Source: Rhodobacteraceae bacterium S2214
GTDB taxonomy: Bacteria; Pseudomonadota; Alphaproteobacteria; Rhodobacterales; Rhodobacteraceae
Direction: 5' to 3'
Length of the DNA: 64,000 nt
Assembly (NCBI GenBank): GCA_025141675.1
Contig: CP081161.1
Location: 2,907,001 to 2,971,000 of the forward strand
Part shown: positions 48,525 to 57,943 of the stretch, in pieces
How the letters are laid out: each line of letters starts with the position of its first letter
How positions within the stretch are numbered: the stretch's first letter is position 1
Notes under the pieces: generated by a model
Database searches by the model: none
What the model saw: the letters and a program-made list of their open reading frames with translations, nothing else
What the model was told of the DNA's origin: nothing
Translations under genes and position numbers: made by a program

Positions 48525-49532
48525 TCAGCCTGCCGACAACACCTGTAGCGGTTCGTGGAACGGGCACGCAACCTCGTGTCCCTGCCCCAGTTGTTGCATC
48601 ACAGGACGATCACCTGCGCACGACGCCTGTACTTTTGGGCAGCGCGTGCGGAACACACAGCCCGATGGCGGGGCAAGCGGCGATGGCAATTCACCATCTA
48701 GGATGGGACGCACACGCGCCTTTTCCAGCACAGGATCGGGGATCGGCACGGACGAAATCAGCGCCTGACTGTAAGGGTGTTCCGGCGCTGTCGTCAGCGT
48801 GAATGCATCCGCCTTTTCCATCTGCCGCCCGAGATACATCACGATGATATCGTCCGAGATATGTTTCACCACAGACAGATCGTGTGCGATGAAAATCATC
48901 GACAGGTTCAGGTCTTTTTGCAGTTCCATCAACAGGTTGACCACCTGTGCCTGCACGGACACATCCAAGGCGGACACAGGTTCGTCGCAAATCACCAACT
49001 TGGGTTTCAGGATCAATGCACGTGCAATCCCGATCCGCTGGCATTGACCGCCAGAAAATTCATGCGGGTAGCGGTTGATCAAGTTCGGCAGTAGCCCGAC
49101 CCGTTCCATCAATTCGCGCACGCGGGCTTTGACCTCGGCACGCGGCGTAGACGGTTCGTGGGTGATCAGCGGCTCTGCGATGATTTCACCGACGGTCATG
49201 CGCGGATTCAACGCGGCCAACGGGTCTTGAAAAATCATCTGCACGTCGCGGCGGTGAACACGACGTTGCCGTGTGTCCATATTTGCCAGATCAGCGCCTT
49301 CGAAATTGATTTGGCCGCCAGTGCTGGGCACAGTTCCGACGATCGCGCGCGCAAGCGTCGACTTACCCGACCCGCTTTCGCCCACAACGCCAAGGCATTG
49401 GCCAGGTTGCAGATCGAACGACATCTCTGACACCGCATGCAATTTCAGCGGCGGAGTCCAAGGCCACGATCCGGGTCTGCGCACGTCAAATGTCACAGAT
49501 AGGTCTTTTACCGATAGGATAGGTCCAGTCAT
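48525..49532 (-). CDS. oppF: Oligopeptide ABC transporter ATPase OppF
   Basis: A 335-residue ATPase with Walker A GESGSGKST (about 50-58), FQDPLAALNPRM (Q-loop), signature FSGGQCQRIGIARAL (about 162-176), Walker B LVICDEPVSALD, and the H-loop IFIAHDLSVVKH. The C-terminal oligopeptide domain has CVFRTRCPKVQASC (possible FeS-cluster cysteines). It starts with an ATGA overlap with oppD; last gene of oppABCDF. Confidence 0.95.
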   Translation of the reverse strand: MTGPILSVKDLSVTFDVRRPGSWPWTPPLKLHAVSEMSFDLQPGQCLGVVGESGSGKSTLARAIVGTVPSTGGQINFEGADLANMDTRQRRVHRRDVQMIFQDPLAALNPRMTVGEIIAEPLITHEPSTPRAEVKARVRELMERVGLLPNLINRYPHEFSGGQCQRIGIARALILKPKLVICDEPVSALDVSVQAQVVNLLMELQKDLNLSMIFIAHDLSVVKHISDDIIVMYLGRQMEKADAFTLTTAPEHPYSQALISSVPIPDPVLEKARVRPILDGELPSPLAPPSGCVFRTRCPKVQASCAGDRPVMQQLGQGHEVACPFHEPLQVLSAG

Positions 49533-50497
49533 GACATCACCTCTTCAGCAGGAAGGTGGCAGGCGCGGCGGCGATCACCGAAGACTTCCAACGGCGGGCG
49601 TTTGGATGGGCAGTGGTCCATCACCACTGAACAGCGCGGCGAAAACGGGCATCCGACAGGCAAGCGCGACATGTCGGGCGGTTCACCAGCAATGGTTTGC
49701 AAGGCCGCATCAGCACGGTCGAGCCGTGGCACGGCCTGCAACAACCCTTTGGTGTAAGGATGGGTCGGAGACTTGAACAACACGCCAGTTTCCGCCTCTT
49801 CCATCACCTGACCGCCGTACATCACAAGCGTCCGGTCGCAGAAACCGGCAACAACGCCAAGGTCATGCGTAATCAGAATAATTGCCGTGCCAAAATCATC
49901 GCGAATATCATCGAACAATTGCATGATTTGCGCCTGCACAGTCACATCCAGCGCAGTAGTCGGTTCATCCGCGATCAGCAGCTTCGGCTGACAGAGCAGC
50001 GACATCGCGATCATGATACGTTGCCGCATGCCACCAGAAAATTCGTGCGGATACATAGTGATCCGGTTCTTTGCATCGGGAATTTTCACGGCATCAAGCA
50101 TCTTGGCCGCCTCGGCGACCGCCGCGCGTTTTGACATGCCTTTGTGGATTTGCAGGACTTCGGCCATCTGATCCGAAATCCGCAAATACGGGTTCAGTGA
50201 TGTCATCGGGTCTTGGAAAATCATTGCGATGTCTTGACTGCGGATCTTGTTGAGTTCCCGCCGTTTCATCGTAAGCAGGTCTTTTCCGTCAAACATCGCG
50301 CGGCCAGTCGCCCGCCCGTTTTGCGCCAGAATACCCATCGTGGCGAAGGCGGTCTGTGATTTACCCGATCCGCTTTCCCCCACAATCGCAAGGGTTTCAC
50401 CTGCGTCGATGCCAAAGCTGACACCGTTCACAGCATTGACTTCGCCATCTGCGGTTTTGAACGTGACCTTCAGGTCTTCGATGTCCAGAAGTGCCAT
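49529..50497 (-). CDS. oppD: Oligopeptide ABC transporter ATPase OppD
   Basis: The start is set at the ATG giving MALLDIEDLKVTF (322 residues), one base after the oppC stop; the longer frame overlaps oppC. Walker A is GESGSGKSQ (about 39-47). FQDPMTSLNPYLRI, the signature FSGGMRQRIMIAM (about 154-166), Walker B LLIADEPTTALD and ITHDLGVV follow. The C-terminal Cys-containing CPFSPRCSVVMDHC region is typical of OppD/DppD. It forms the ATPase pair with OppF. Confidence 0.95.
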   Translation of the reverse strand: MALLDIEDLKVTFKTADGEVNAVNGVSFGIDAGETLAIVGESGSGKSQTAFATMGILAQNGRATGRAMFDGKDLLTMKRRELNKIRSQDIAMIFQDPMTSLNPYLRISDQMAEVLQIHKGMSKRAAVAEAAKMLDAVKIPDAKNRITMYPHEFSGGMRQRIMIAMSLLCQPKLLIADEPTTALDVTVQAQIMQLFDDIRDDFGTAIILITHDLGVVAGFCDRTLVMYGGQVMEEAETGVLFKSPTHPYTKGLLQAVPRLDRADAALQTIAGEPPDMSRLPVGCPFSPRCSVVMDHCPSKRPPLEVFGDRRRACHLPAEEVMS

Positions 50498-50498
50498 T

Positions 50499-51425
50499 TC
50501 AGCGATCCTTAGGGTCGAGTGCGTCACGCAGGCCATCGCCTACAAAGAAGAACGCAAAGATGGTCAGCACAAAGGCGATCAGCGGAAACTGCAATTGCCA
50601 GATTGTGCCGTTAAACATGTTGGACGCGCCTTCTGACAGCAGCGCACCTAGCGATGTATTCGGTTCTTGAACGCCGAGGCCAAGGAAGCTGATGAAGCTT
50701 TCAAAAATGATCAGCTGCGGCACCAACAGCGTGGCATAGACCGCGACGATCCCCAAAAGGTTGGGCACGATATGACGCAAGATGATCTTCGCCGGATGCA
50801 CACCGATTGCATGTGCGACCTCTACGAATTCTTTGTTCTTGATCGTCAACGTTTGGCCCCGTGCGATCCGCGCCATGTCGAGCCATGAAATCAGGCCGAT
50901 CCCAAGGAACAACATGAACATCGACCGACCGAAAATCACCAGCATCAAGATCAGAACAAACATGAACGGGATCGACATCAGCACGTCCACCGTCCGCATC
51001 ATGATCCCGTCAACACGACCACCAAAATAGCCAGCCGTCGCGCCGTACAAAGTACCAACAATCACCGCCACGGCCGCACCAACGATGCCAACCATAATCG
51101 AAATCGCAGTCCCCTGCACAACACGCGCATACAGATCACGGCCCGACGCATCTGTGCCGAAGAAATGGCCAGTCTCCAGCGACGGCACACCTTTGTAGGC
51201 GTTGGCGCCCATCAGGGAAAAGTCGACGACGTCGCGCTCATATTCGGTCAACAGCCCGCCGAATAAGGCAAAGGCCATGACGAACACCAACAGGATCAGC
51301 CCAAACACGGCCGCTTTATTACGGAAGAACCGCGTGCGGGCATCGGCCCAAAGCGACCGACCTTGGATTTCGGCCAGCTGCATGGCGTCGCCAACAGCTT
51401 CGACATCTTTTGCTTGTGGTAACAT
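50499..51425 (-). CDS. oppC: Oligopeptide ABC transporter permease OppC
   Basis: A 308-residue membrane protein with an N-terminal cytoplasmic segment and six transmembrane helices. FGTDASGRDLYARVVQG (about 89-105) is a hallmark of DppC/OppC. The EAA loop that contacts the ATPase is EVAHAIGVHPAKIILRHIVPN (about 203-223). It lies 12 bases after oppB and one base before oppD. Confidence 0.95.
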   Translation of the reverse strand: MLPQAKDVEAVGDAMQLAEIQGRSLWADARTRFFRNKAAVFGLILLVFVMAFALFGGLLTEYERDVVDFSLMGANAYKGVPSLETGHFFGTDASGRDLYARVVQGTAISIMVGIVGAAVAVIVGTLYGATAGYFGGRVDGIMMRTVDVLMSIPFMFVLILMLVIFGRSMFMLFLGIGLISWLDMARIARGQTLTIKNKEFVEVAHAIGVHPAKIILRHIVPNLLGIVAVYATLLVPQLIIFESFISFLGLGVQEPNTSLGALLSEGASNMFNGTIWQLQFPLIAFVLTIFAFFFVGDGLRDALDPKDR

Positions 51426-51437
51426 CGCCCTGCCCCC

Positions 51438-52361
51438 TTAGTACCGGATTTTCGGGTCGATCCATGCGTAAAGCACATCGACCAGAAGGTTGAACAGGAT
51501 AGTCAAAGACCCCACCAAAATGGTGATACCCATGATCACGGAATAATCGCGGTTAAACGCGGAATCCACAAAGAAGCGACCAATACCGCCCGTTGAGAAG
51601 AAGATATCAATCACAACCGACCCCGTGATCATCCCAACAAACGTTGGCCCGAGGTAGGACAACACAGGCAAGATCGCAGGCTTCAACGCATGACGGAAAA
51701 TGACGCGTGCAGGTGACAGACCCTTTGCTTGTGCCGTGCGGATGAAGTTCGTGTTCAGAACTTCCAACATCGACGACCGCGTGATCCGTGCAATGGACGC
51801 CATGTACGACGTCGATAGCGCGATCACGGGCATGATCAGATTTTCCCACTGGCCACCATTCCAGCCACCACCAGGCAACCACCCAAGCCAAAGTGTGAAG
51901 ATCAACACAAGGATCGGGGCCATAACGAAGTTAGGCAGCACCTGCGCACCGATGGTGAAACCAACGGCCAGATAATCCAGCCACGAATTCTGTTTGATCG
52001 CAGCAGCAGCGCCGACCGAGACACCAACAATAGCCGCAACAAGAAAAGACCAAGCGCCATAGGTCAACGTCACAGGAAAGCCCTGCGAAATAATGTCGTT
52101 TACACTGCGGTCTTTGTATTGGAACGACGGGCCGAAATCGAATTGGGTCACGACACCGACCACGTAATTCACGATCTGCTTCCAGAACGGTTGATCAAGT
52201 CCGTACTTGGCTTCGATGTTCGCCAAAACAGCAGGCGGTAACGGGCGTTCGGAATTGAAAGGGCCGCCGGGGGCTGCGTACATCAGCACAAACGACAGGA
52301 CCACGAGGATCAACAACGTCGGTATGGCGACGGCAAGGCGTCGGGCGATAAAGCTTAACAT
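51438..52361 (-). CDS. oppB: Oligopeptide ABC transporter permease OppB
   Basis: A 307-residue permease of the DppB/OppB family. The first transmembrane helix is IPTLLILVVLSFVLMYAAPGG. The EAA loop is RTAQAKGLSPARVIFRHALKP (about 210-230), followed by ILPVLSYLGPTFVGMITGSVV and the final LLVDVLYAWIDPKIRY. It pairs with OppC to form the channel. Separated from oppA by an 86-base gap with a strong hairpin. Confidence 0.95.
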   Translation of the reverse strand: MLSFIARRLAVAIPTLLILVVLSFVLMYAAPGGPFNSERPLPPAVLANIEAKYGLDQPFWKQIVNYVVGVVTQFDFGPSFQYKDRSVNDIISQGFPVTLTYGAWSFLVAAIVGVSVGAAAAIKQNSWLDYLAVGFTIGAQVLPNFVMAPILVLIFTLWLGWLPGGGWNGGQWENLIMPVIALSTSYMASIARITRSSMLEVLNTNFIRTAQAKGLSPARVIFRHALKPAILPVLSYLGPTFVGMITGSVVIDIFFSTGGIGRFFVDSAFNRDYSVIMGITILVGSLTILFNLLVDVLYAWIDPKIRY

Positions 52362-52401
52362 GTCATGGGTGTCCGCATTGCAAAGTGCGTAAAATAGGGA
52401 A

Positions 52402-52430
52402 CACGCCCCCGGTCTGAAACCGGAGGCGTG
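52402..52430 (-). terminator. Intercistronic hairpin between oppA and oppB
   Basis: On the minus strand CACGCCTCCGGT pairs with ACCGGGGGCGTG (one G-U pair) around a five-base loop, 18 bases after the oppA stop. No long T-run follows (TTCCC). Such a partial terminator or RNA-stabilising hairpin after a binding-protein gene usually makes binding-protein mRNA more abundant than permease mRNA. Confidence 0.65.
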
Positions 52431-52447
52431 CCAGCAATCAAAGTTGC

Positions 52448-54082
52448 TTATTCAGCGATCTTATACAGATCTTTTGAGTACCAGTTCTGCTGGAAGTTTG
52501 TGAACGGCCAGCCACCAACAGCGGCGTTTTGCATGTTCACTTCAGCGTAGTGGTAGATCGGGATGATCGGCAGGTCTTCTGCGATGATCTGCTCTACTTC
52601 GGTGTAAGCCGCCTGTGGGTTATCAGACGTCTTCGCCTCTGCCATCAATTCGTCTACGCGTGGGTTTGCGTATTTCGCATCGTTGTAGCCTGAATCGGAC
52701 TGCATCAGGTCAAGGAATGTGGACGCTTCGTTGTAGTCAGCACACCAACCTGCACGTGCAATTTCATAGTCTTGGTTGCCGCGTGTTTCCAAGAATGTCT
52801 GCCATTCTTGGTTTGCCAGTTCTGTTTCCACACCCAATGTCTGCTTCCACATCTGGGACACAGCAATCGCTACAGATTTGTGGCTTTCGTTGGTGTTGTA
52901 GATCAGGTTCAGATCAAGCGGGTTGTCCGCGCCGTAACCAGCAGCAGTCATCAGCTCAACCGCTTTGGCGTTCCGCTCTTCCTGCGTCATGCCTGCGATT
53001 GGGGTGTCTGGTGTTTCAAAGCCAGCAGTCGCCCAGTGTGTGAACGTGTAGGCAGGTTTCTGGCCGCCAGCCAGAACAGCCTCAACAATCACGTCGCGGT
53101 CGATTGCCATGGACAGCGCTTGACGCACGTTGACGTCTTTCAACGCAGGGTTCGTCGTGTCTGTCATGTTGATCGTGTAGTAGTAGGAACACGCAGACGG
53201 GACAGAAACGGCTTCGTCAGGACGTTCTGCGGACAAGCGTGGGAACTGGCCTGCTGGGACGTCTGTCTGATCAAGCTCACCCGCAAGGTACCGTGTCAGC
53301 GCGATGTTTTCATCGGTGATAACCAGCTTGGTCACGGTGTCGATGATGGTGTTTTCGTTGTCCCAGTAGTTTTCGTTGCGCACGCGCACGAGTTTTTCCT
53401 GTGGAACGAATTCAGACAGCTTGTATGCGCCGTTGGACACGATGTTTTCTGGGGACGTCCAGTCAGAACCGAACTCTTCTACTGTCGCTTGGTGCACTGG
53501 GAAAGTTGTTGCGTGAACAACCATTTGCGCGAAATACGGCAGCGGCTGGGACAGGTTCACAACAAGCGTTGTGTCGTCTGGTGCAGACACACCAAGATCG
53601 GTGACTGGCTTATCGCCTGCGATGACTTCAGCACCGTTTTCGATGGACATCAGTTCCATGTACCACGCGTATGGTGACGCCAGTTCTGGGGACGCCGCAC
53701 GCTGCCATGCGTAAACAAAATCGCCTGCAACCACTGTGTCGCCATTGGACCACTTTGCGTTGTCGCGCAGTGTGAATGTGTATGTCTTGCCTTCGTTGGA
53801 CACTTCATAACCAGTCGCGACACCCGGAATCAGGTTGCCTTCGGCGTCTTGGTTCATCAGGCCTTCAAACAGGTCACGGACAACGGCAGAACCATCAACG
53901 TCTTCTGTGAGGCCCGGGTCGTAGGACGGGCTTTCGTCGCCAACGCGGTATGTGAATGTCTGTTCAGTCGCCAGTGCTTCGCCCGTTTCAGGGTGCGTCG
54001 CGTGGCCGTCTGCGAATGCGGTGTTTGCTGCCAGCACAAGCGATGCCGCTGTGGTGGCTTTAAGGAACGTTGTCAGTGTCAT
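52448..54082 (-). CDS. oppA: Oligopeptide-binding periplasmic protein OppA
   Basis: A 544-residue SBP family 5 protein. A signal peptide (TTFLKATTAASLVLAANTAFA) ends near residue 24. Motifs include PSYDPGLTEDVDGSAVVRDL (about 51-70), NQDAEGNLIPGVATGYEVS and DNAKWSNGDTVVAGDFVYAW (about 108-127), GAYKLSEFVPQEKL and LSMAIDRDVIVEAV further on. First gene of oppABCDF. A 284-base gap upstream contains no gene and should hold its promoter. Confidence 0.96.
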   Translation of the reverse strand: MTLTTFLKATTAASLVLAANTAFADGHATHPETGEALATEQTFTYRVGDESPSYDPGLTEDVDGSAVVRDLFEGLMNQDAEGNLIPGVATGYEVSNEGKTYTFTLRDNAKWSNGDTVVAGDFVYAWQRAASPELASPYAWYMELMSIENGAEVIAGDKPVTDLGVSAPDDTTLVVNLSQPLPYFAQMVVHATTFPVHQATVEEFGSDWTSPENIVSNGAYKLSEFVPQEKLVRVRNENYWDNENTIIDTVTKLVITDENIALTRYLAGELDQTDVPAGQFPRLSAERPDEAVSVPSACSYYYTINMTDTTNPALKDVNVRQALSMAIDRDVIVEAVLAGGQKPAYTFTHWATAGFETPDTPIAGMTQEERNAKAVELMTAAGYGADNPLDLNLIYNTNESHKSVAIAVSQMWKQTLGVETELANQEWQTFLETRGNQDYEIARAGWCADYNEASTFLDLMQSDSGYNDAKYANPRVDELMAEAKTSDNPQAAYTEVEQIIAEDLPIIPIYHYAEVNMQNAAVGGWPFTNFQQNWYSKDLYKIAE

Positions 54083-54366
54083 TTGGAAGTCTCCCTAGGT
54101 GTCCGACCATTTGCTGGTCGTGCGTTTTGGTCGCCGCTGATAAAAATGCGGCGTTGATGGGGTATCTTTTGGGACGCCGTGTAAAAGTGCAAGCGACATT
54201 TTTTGATCAGCGAAGGACGTTAGGTCAGCTACAAAAATAGGCAATAAAACGCATCAATATTTCAACCAACGCCACTTTAACGATACTTTATGATCCGAGG
54301 CCGATCATCTTATGCGCGAATCGGGGCCATGTTTTACATTGTCCGAAATTGACCTAGGTGCAGCAT

Positions 54367-54933
54367 ATGGATCAAACTGACCTTTCAATTCGCACCAAGC
54401 TACCCGACGCCCTGCGCGTCCTTTTGGAATCATATCCGAGGTCCAGCTGGGAACACGATCCTGGCTTTGACGGACTAATGCGATTTTGGCTGGATCGGCA
54501 TCTGATGTTCCGCAGAATTCTAAAACAGATGACTGATGAAGCTGAACAAATGCTCGACAACACCATGGACCCACGTGCTTATGCGGCCCACTTGTCACGT
54601 TATGGCGGCATGTTTGTGCAACAGCTTCATGGCCACCACACCATTGAAGACACGCAATATTTCCCCAAACTGATCGGCTTGGACAGCCGCATATCAGGCG
54701 GTTTTGACATTTTGGACAAGGACCACCACGCGATTGATGGGCACCTCAACGATTTTGTGGAAGCCGCGAATGATGTTCTGAACCAACGCGACCAAAGCTT
54801 GAAGATGATCCCCGCGACTGATCGCTTTCGCAAACAACTGATCAGTCTCGAAAAACTCTTGGATCGTCACTTGATAGATGAGGAAGAACTGGTTGTGCCC
54901 GTTGTTCTGAAGTATGGCGCGCCGGACATTTAA
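54367..54933 (+). CDS. Hemerythrin HHE domain protein
   Basis: A 188-residue helical protein; the ATG start is chosen over a GTG nine bases earlier. Hemerythrin-like iron ligands can be seen in LDRHLMFRRIL, QLHGHHTIEDTQYFPKL (about 85-101), DKDHHAIDGHL (about 117-127) and LLDRHLIDEEELVVPVV (about 162-178). Members bind a di-iron site and act in oxygen, nitric oxide or metal handling; the function here is open. Alone, divergent from oppA. Confidence 0.85.
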   Translation: MDQTDLSIRTKLPDALRVLLESYPRSSWEHDPGFDGLMRFWLDRHLMFRRILKQMTDEAEQMLDNTMDPRAYAAHLSRYGGMFVQQLHGHHTIEDTQYFPKLIGLDSRISGGFDILDKDHHAIDGHLNDFVEAANDVLNQRDQSLKMIPATDRFRKQLISLEKLLDRHLIDEEELVVPVVLKYGAPDI

Positions 54934-54949
54934 CGCACCCAATAAGAAA

Positions 54950-54980
54950 GACCCGCGCTGCAAAGCCTGCAGCGCGGGTC
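54950..54980 (-). terminator. Strong terminator after acetyl-CoA synthetase
   Basis: A perfect 13-base-pair stem (GACCCGCGCTGCA / TGCAGCGCGGGTC) with a five-base loop lies 28 bases beyond the acs stop. It is followed on the minus strand by TTTCTTATT. It may also end the hemerythrin transcript. Confidence 0.8.
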
Positions 54981-55008
54981 AACCATTGGTAAATCAAGCT
55001 GATTTCGA

Positions 55009-56955
55009 TCAGCTCTTGTTCATCCGGTTCTCGATCAGATCATCAACAACGCTTGGATCAGCGAGCGTCGATGTATCGCCAAGCGCGCCAAAATCATCTT
55101 CAGCAATCTTACGCAGGATGCGGCGCATGATCTTGCCGGACCGTGTTTTCGGCAAACCTGGCGCCCATTGGATCAGATCAGGCTTGGCGATTGGACCGAT
55201 TTCCGAACGAACCCAAACCTCAAGCTCTTTACGCAGCTCTTCAGACGGTTCTTCGCCGCCCATCAAGCTGACGTAAGCGTAGATGCCCTGCCCTTTGATA
55301 ACGTGCGGGAAACCAACAACTGCGGCTTCAGCTACTTTTGCGTGGGCAACCAAGGCGCTTTCGACTTCGGCTGTCCCCATGCGGTGACCAGATACGTTGA
55401 TCACGTCGTCGACGCGGCCTGTGATCCAGTAGTAGCCGTCTTCGTCCCGACGACAGCCATCACCGGTGAAATAGTAGCCTTTGTAGTCAGCGAAGTAGGT
55501 TTTCATGAACCGTTCATGATCCCCCCAAACGGTGCGCATCTGCCCCGGCCAACTGTCCTTGATGCACAGTACACCTTCGGCGGCAGTGTCGGTGATTTCT
55601 TCGCCGCTGGTCGGTTCAAGGATGACGGGCTGCACCCCAAAGAACGGCAAGGTTGCCGATCCGGGTTTTGTGGCTGTCGCCCCCGGCAATGGCGTCAACA
55701 GATGACCACCCGTTTCAGTCTGCCACCACGTATCGACAATAGGAACGTTCCCCTTCCCGACGATGTTATGGTACCAATTCCATGCTTCGGGGTTAATCGG
55801 TTCACCGACGGTGCCCAGCACTTTGAGGTCGGAAAGGTCGTACTTTTCAACCCATTCGTTACCCTGCGCCATCAAGGCACGGATCGCGGTTGGCGCAGTA
55901 TAGAATTGGTTCACTTTGTGCTCTTCGCACACAGCCCAGAACCGGCCTGCGTCGGGATAGGTTGGTACACCTTCGAACATCAGCGTCGTCGCACCATTGG
56001 CCAACGGGCCATAGACAATGTAGCTGTGGCCGGTGACCCACCCCACATCCGCCGTACACCAGAAGACGTCACCGTCATGGTAATCGAACGTGTATTGATG
56101 GGTCATCGACGCATACACAATGTAGCCGCCGGACGAATGAACGACACCCTTCGGCATCCCAGTGGACCCTGACGTGTAAAGAATGAACAGCGGGTCTTCG
56201 GCGTTCATTTCTTCAGGCGGACAATCAGCGCTCACTTTTTCCTGCATCTCGTGCAACCAGTAGTCGCCTTCTTCACGCCACGCGATTTGCTGGCCAGTGC
56301 GTTTCACAACGAGGCATTTGACCGGATCAAAATCATTCAACAACGCTTGGTTCACGTTGTCTTTCAGGTTAGTGACACGGCCGCCACGCGGCGCACCGTC
56401 AGATGTAATTACAACCTTTGCATCACAGGCATTAACCCGTGCGCCCAGCGCATCGGCAGAGAAACCGGCAAACACAATCGAATGGATCGCACCGATACGC
56501 GCACAAGCCAGCATCGCATAAGCGGCTTCGGGGATCATCGGCATATAGATGACCACGCGGTCGCCTTTGCCCACGCCCATCTCTTTGAGAACATTCGCGA
56601 ATTTGCAGACATGACCGTGCAGGTCTTTGTAGGTGATATGCAATGCGCCATCTTTGGGATCATCAGGCTCCCAGATGATCGCAGTCTGATCACCGCGTTC
56701 CGCAAGATGCCGGTCAATACAATTCGCAGCAACGTTCAGCGTGCCGTCCTCGAACCACTTGATATCAACATCACCGAAGTCAAAACGCGCATTTTTGACC
56801 TTCGTATATGGCTTCATCCAATCGATCCGCTTGCCGTGCTCCCCCCAGAACGCCGCAGGATCGGAGATGGATTGTTCATACATCGCCTCGTAGGTGGCCT
56901 TATCCGCATGCGCACGCGCTGCGGCTTCGGCGGATGGTGGATAACGATCTGACAT
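55009..56955 (-). CDS. acs: Acetyl-CoA synthetase
   Basis: Activates acetate to acetyl-CoA with ATP through acetyl-adenylate. The ATG giving [11 protein letters not shown] is preceded by GGGGGAGG (648 residues; usual length about 650). Motifs: [19 protein letters not shown] (about 260-278), [18 protein letters not shown] (about 410-427), [21 protein letters not shown] (about 495-515), and [14 protein letters not shown] (about 603-616) with the lysine that is regulated by acetylation in the family. Single gene. Confidence 0.97.
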   Translation of the reverse strand: MSDRYPPSAEAAARAHADKATYEAMYEQSISDPAAFWGEHGKRIDWMKPYTKVKNARFDFGDVDIKWFEDGTLNVAANCIDRHLAERGDQTAIIWEPDDPKDGALHITYKDLHGHVCKFANVLKEMGVGKGDRVVIYMPMIPEAAYAMLACARIGAIHSIVFAGFSADALGARVNACDAKVVITSDGAPRGGRVTNLKDNVNQALLNDFDPVKCLVVKRTGQQIAWREEGDYWLHEMQEKVSADCPPEEMNAEDPLFILYTSGSTGMPKGVVHSSGGYIVYASMTHQYTFDYHDGDVFWCTADVGWVTGHSYIVYGPLANGATTLMFEGVPTYPDAGRFWAVCEEHKVNQFYTAPTAIRALMAQGNEWVEKYDLSDLKVLGTVGEPINPEAWNWYHNIVGKGNVPIVDTWWQTETGGHLLTPLPGATATKPGSATLPFFGVQPVILEPTSGEEITDTAAEGVLCIKDSWPGQMRTVWGDHERFMKTYFADYKGYYFTGDGCRRDEDGYYWITGRVDDVINVSGHRMGTAEVESALVAHAKVAEAAVVGFPHVIKGQGIYAYVSLMGGEEPSEELRKELEVWVRSEIGPIAKPDLIQWAPGLPKTRSGKIMRRILRKIAEDDFGALGDTSTLADPSVVDDLIENRMNKS

Positions 56956-57110
56956 ATTGGTTCCTCCCCCCAAATTTGATAGTTGGGAGGCATCATGAGC
57001 AGAAATTGCAAAAAGCCAAGTTCGCCTAGGTCGTATATGGTCAGTTTGTGTAAATTTTCAGCGGAGCGCGAACTGATGCTGTCAATTATTTTACAATCTG
57101 AGAGGCTGTT

Positions 57111-57605
57111 TTGTCCGCAATCGTGATATTGGGGGCCGCAGTTTGGCCCGACGGCCCTTCACCTACATTGCGCCGCAGAACGCTGCATGCAGCCTCGCTG
57201 TGGCATCAGGATCCCGCGCAAATCATTGTGGCCTGCGGCGGCTTGGGGAAAAACGCCCCGACAGAGGCCACCGTGATGCGCGACCTACTGATCGACGCCA
57301 AAGTCCCAACCGACGTGATCCACTGCGATGACCAGTCCACCTCGACCTATGAAAACCTGCGCAATGCCGCGCAAATCCTGAACCCCTTCGGAATCCAAAA
57401 CGTCACAATCGTGACGAACGGTTACCATGGGCCGCGGTCAAAACTGGTGGCCCGCGCGGTTGGCCTGAAACCGCAGGTCAGCGCGCCGGACATCACCGGC
57501 GCACATATGCCGAGCCACTACCGCATGGTCGCCCGCGAACTTCCGGCCATTCCGGCCTACGCAGCGCGACTGCTGTGGTGGCGGTTTCGCGATCGAAACC
57601 TTTAG
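57111..57605 (+). CDS. YdcF-like (DUF218) protein
   Basis: A 164-residue protein of the DUF218/YdcF family. The start is TTG, preceded by GAGAGG five bases upstream; an internal GTG lies 12 bases on. Motifs are IVILGAAVWPDG at the N-terminus, ACGGLGKNAPTEATVM (about 41-56), DDQSTSTYENLRNAA (about 72-86), and VTNGYHGPRSKLVARAVGL (about 101-119). Family members act on cell-envelope or SAM-related substrates; the role is unknown. It overlaps the convergent DUF1127 gene by four bases. Confidence 0.88.
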   Translation: MSAIVILGAAVWPDGPSPTLRRRTLHAASLWHQDPAQIIVACGGLGKNAPTEATVMRDLLIDAKVPTDVIHCDDQSTSTYENLRNAAQILNPFGIQNVTIVTNGYHGPRSKLVARAVGLKPQVSAPDITGAHMPSHYRMVARELPAIPAYAARLLWWRFRDRNL

Positions 57606-57820
57606 AAGCCGCAGCGCAAAATCGCTTGAGCTGCCTGTGCGCGTGTCAAACCGCGTGCAGCCAAGTCTTCGTCGCTCATCGCGTTCAACGCGTCCAACTG
57701 TTCCATCCGCGAGGACTGGATCGTCGTGAAGAACTTTACGACAGCTTGAAATGGCAAAGCCAAGAACGAACCGATCATCTCACGGGTCGTCATCATTGTG
57801 TTCATGTTATAAGTAGACAT
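57602..57820 (-). CDS. Small DUF1127 protein
   Basis: A 72-residue protein; the start giving MSTYNMNTMM is supported by AAGGA about nine bases upstream, while earlier ATGs lack one. The hydrophobic/basic middle (FLALPFQAVVKFF) is followed by the DUF1127-type segment LDALNAMSDEDLAARGLTR. In other alphaproteobacteria such small proteins affect RNA turnover and phosphate or stress responses. Convergent with the YdcF-like gene. Confidence 0.8.
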   Translation of the reverse strand: MSTYNMNTMMTTREMIGSFLALPFQAVVKFFTTIQSSRMEQLDALNAMSDEDLAARGLTRAQAAQAILRCGF

Positions 57821-57943
57821 GGAAAGCATCCTTAATTCGTTACCTTCCTCCCACCACAAAAATGGGCCCATTTGTATGGACCCACAACTCTCATTCCTGC
57901 AAGGCTGTTATGCACTTTCTGCATCGCAGCATGCGCGTCGTTG

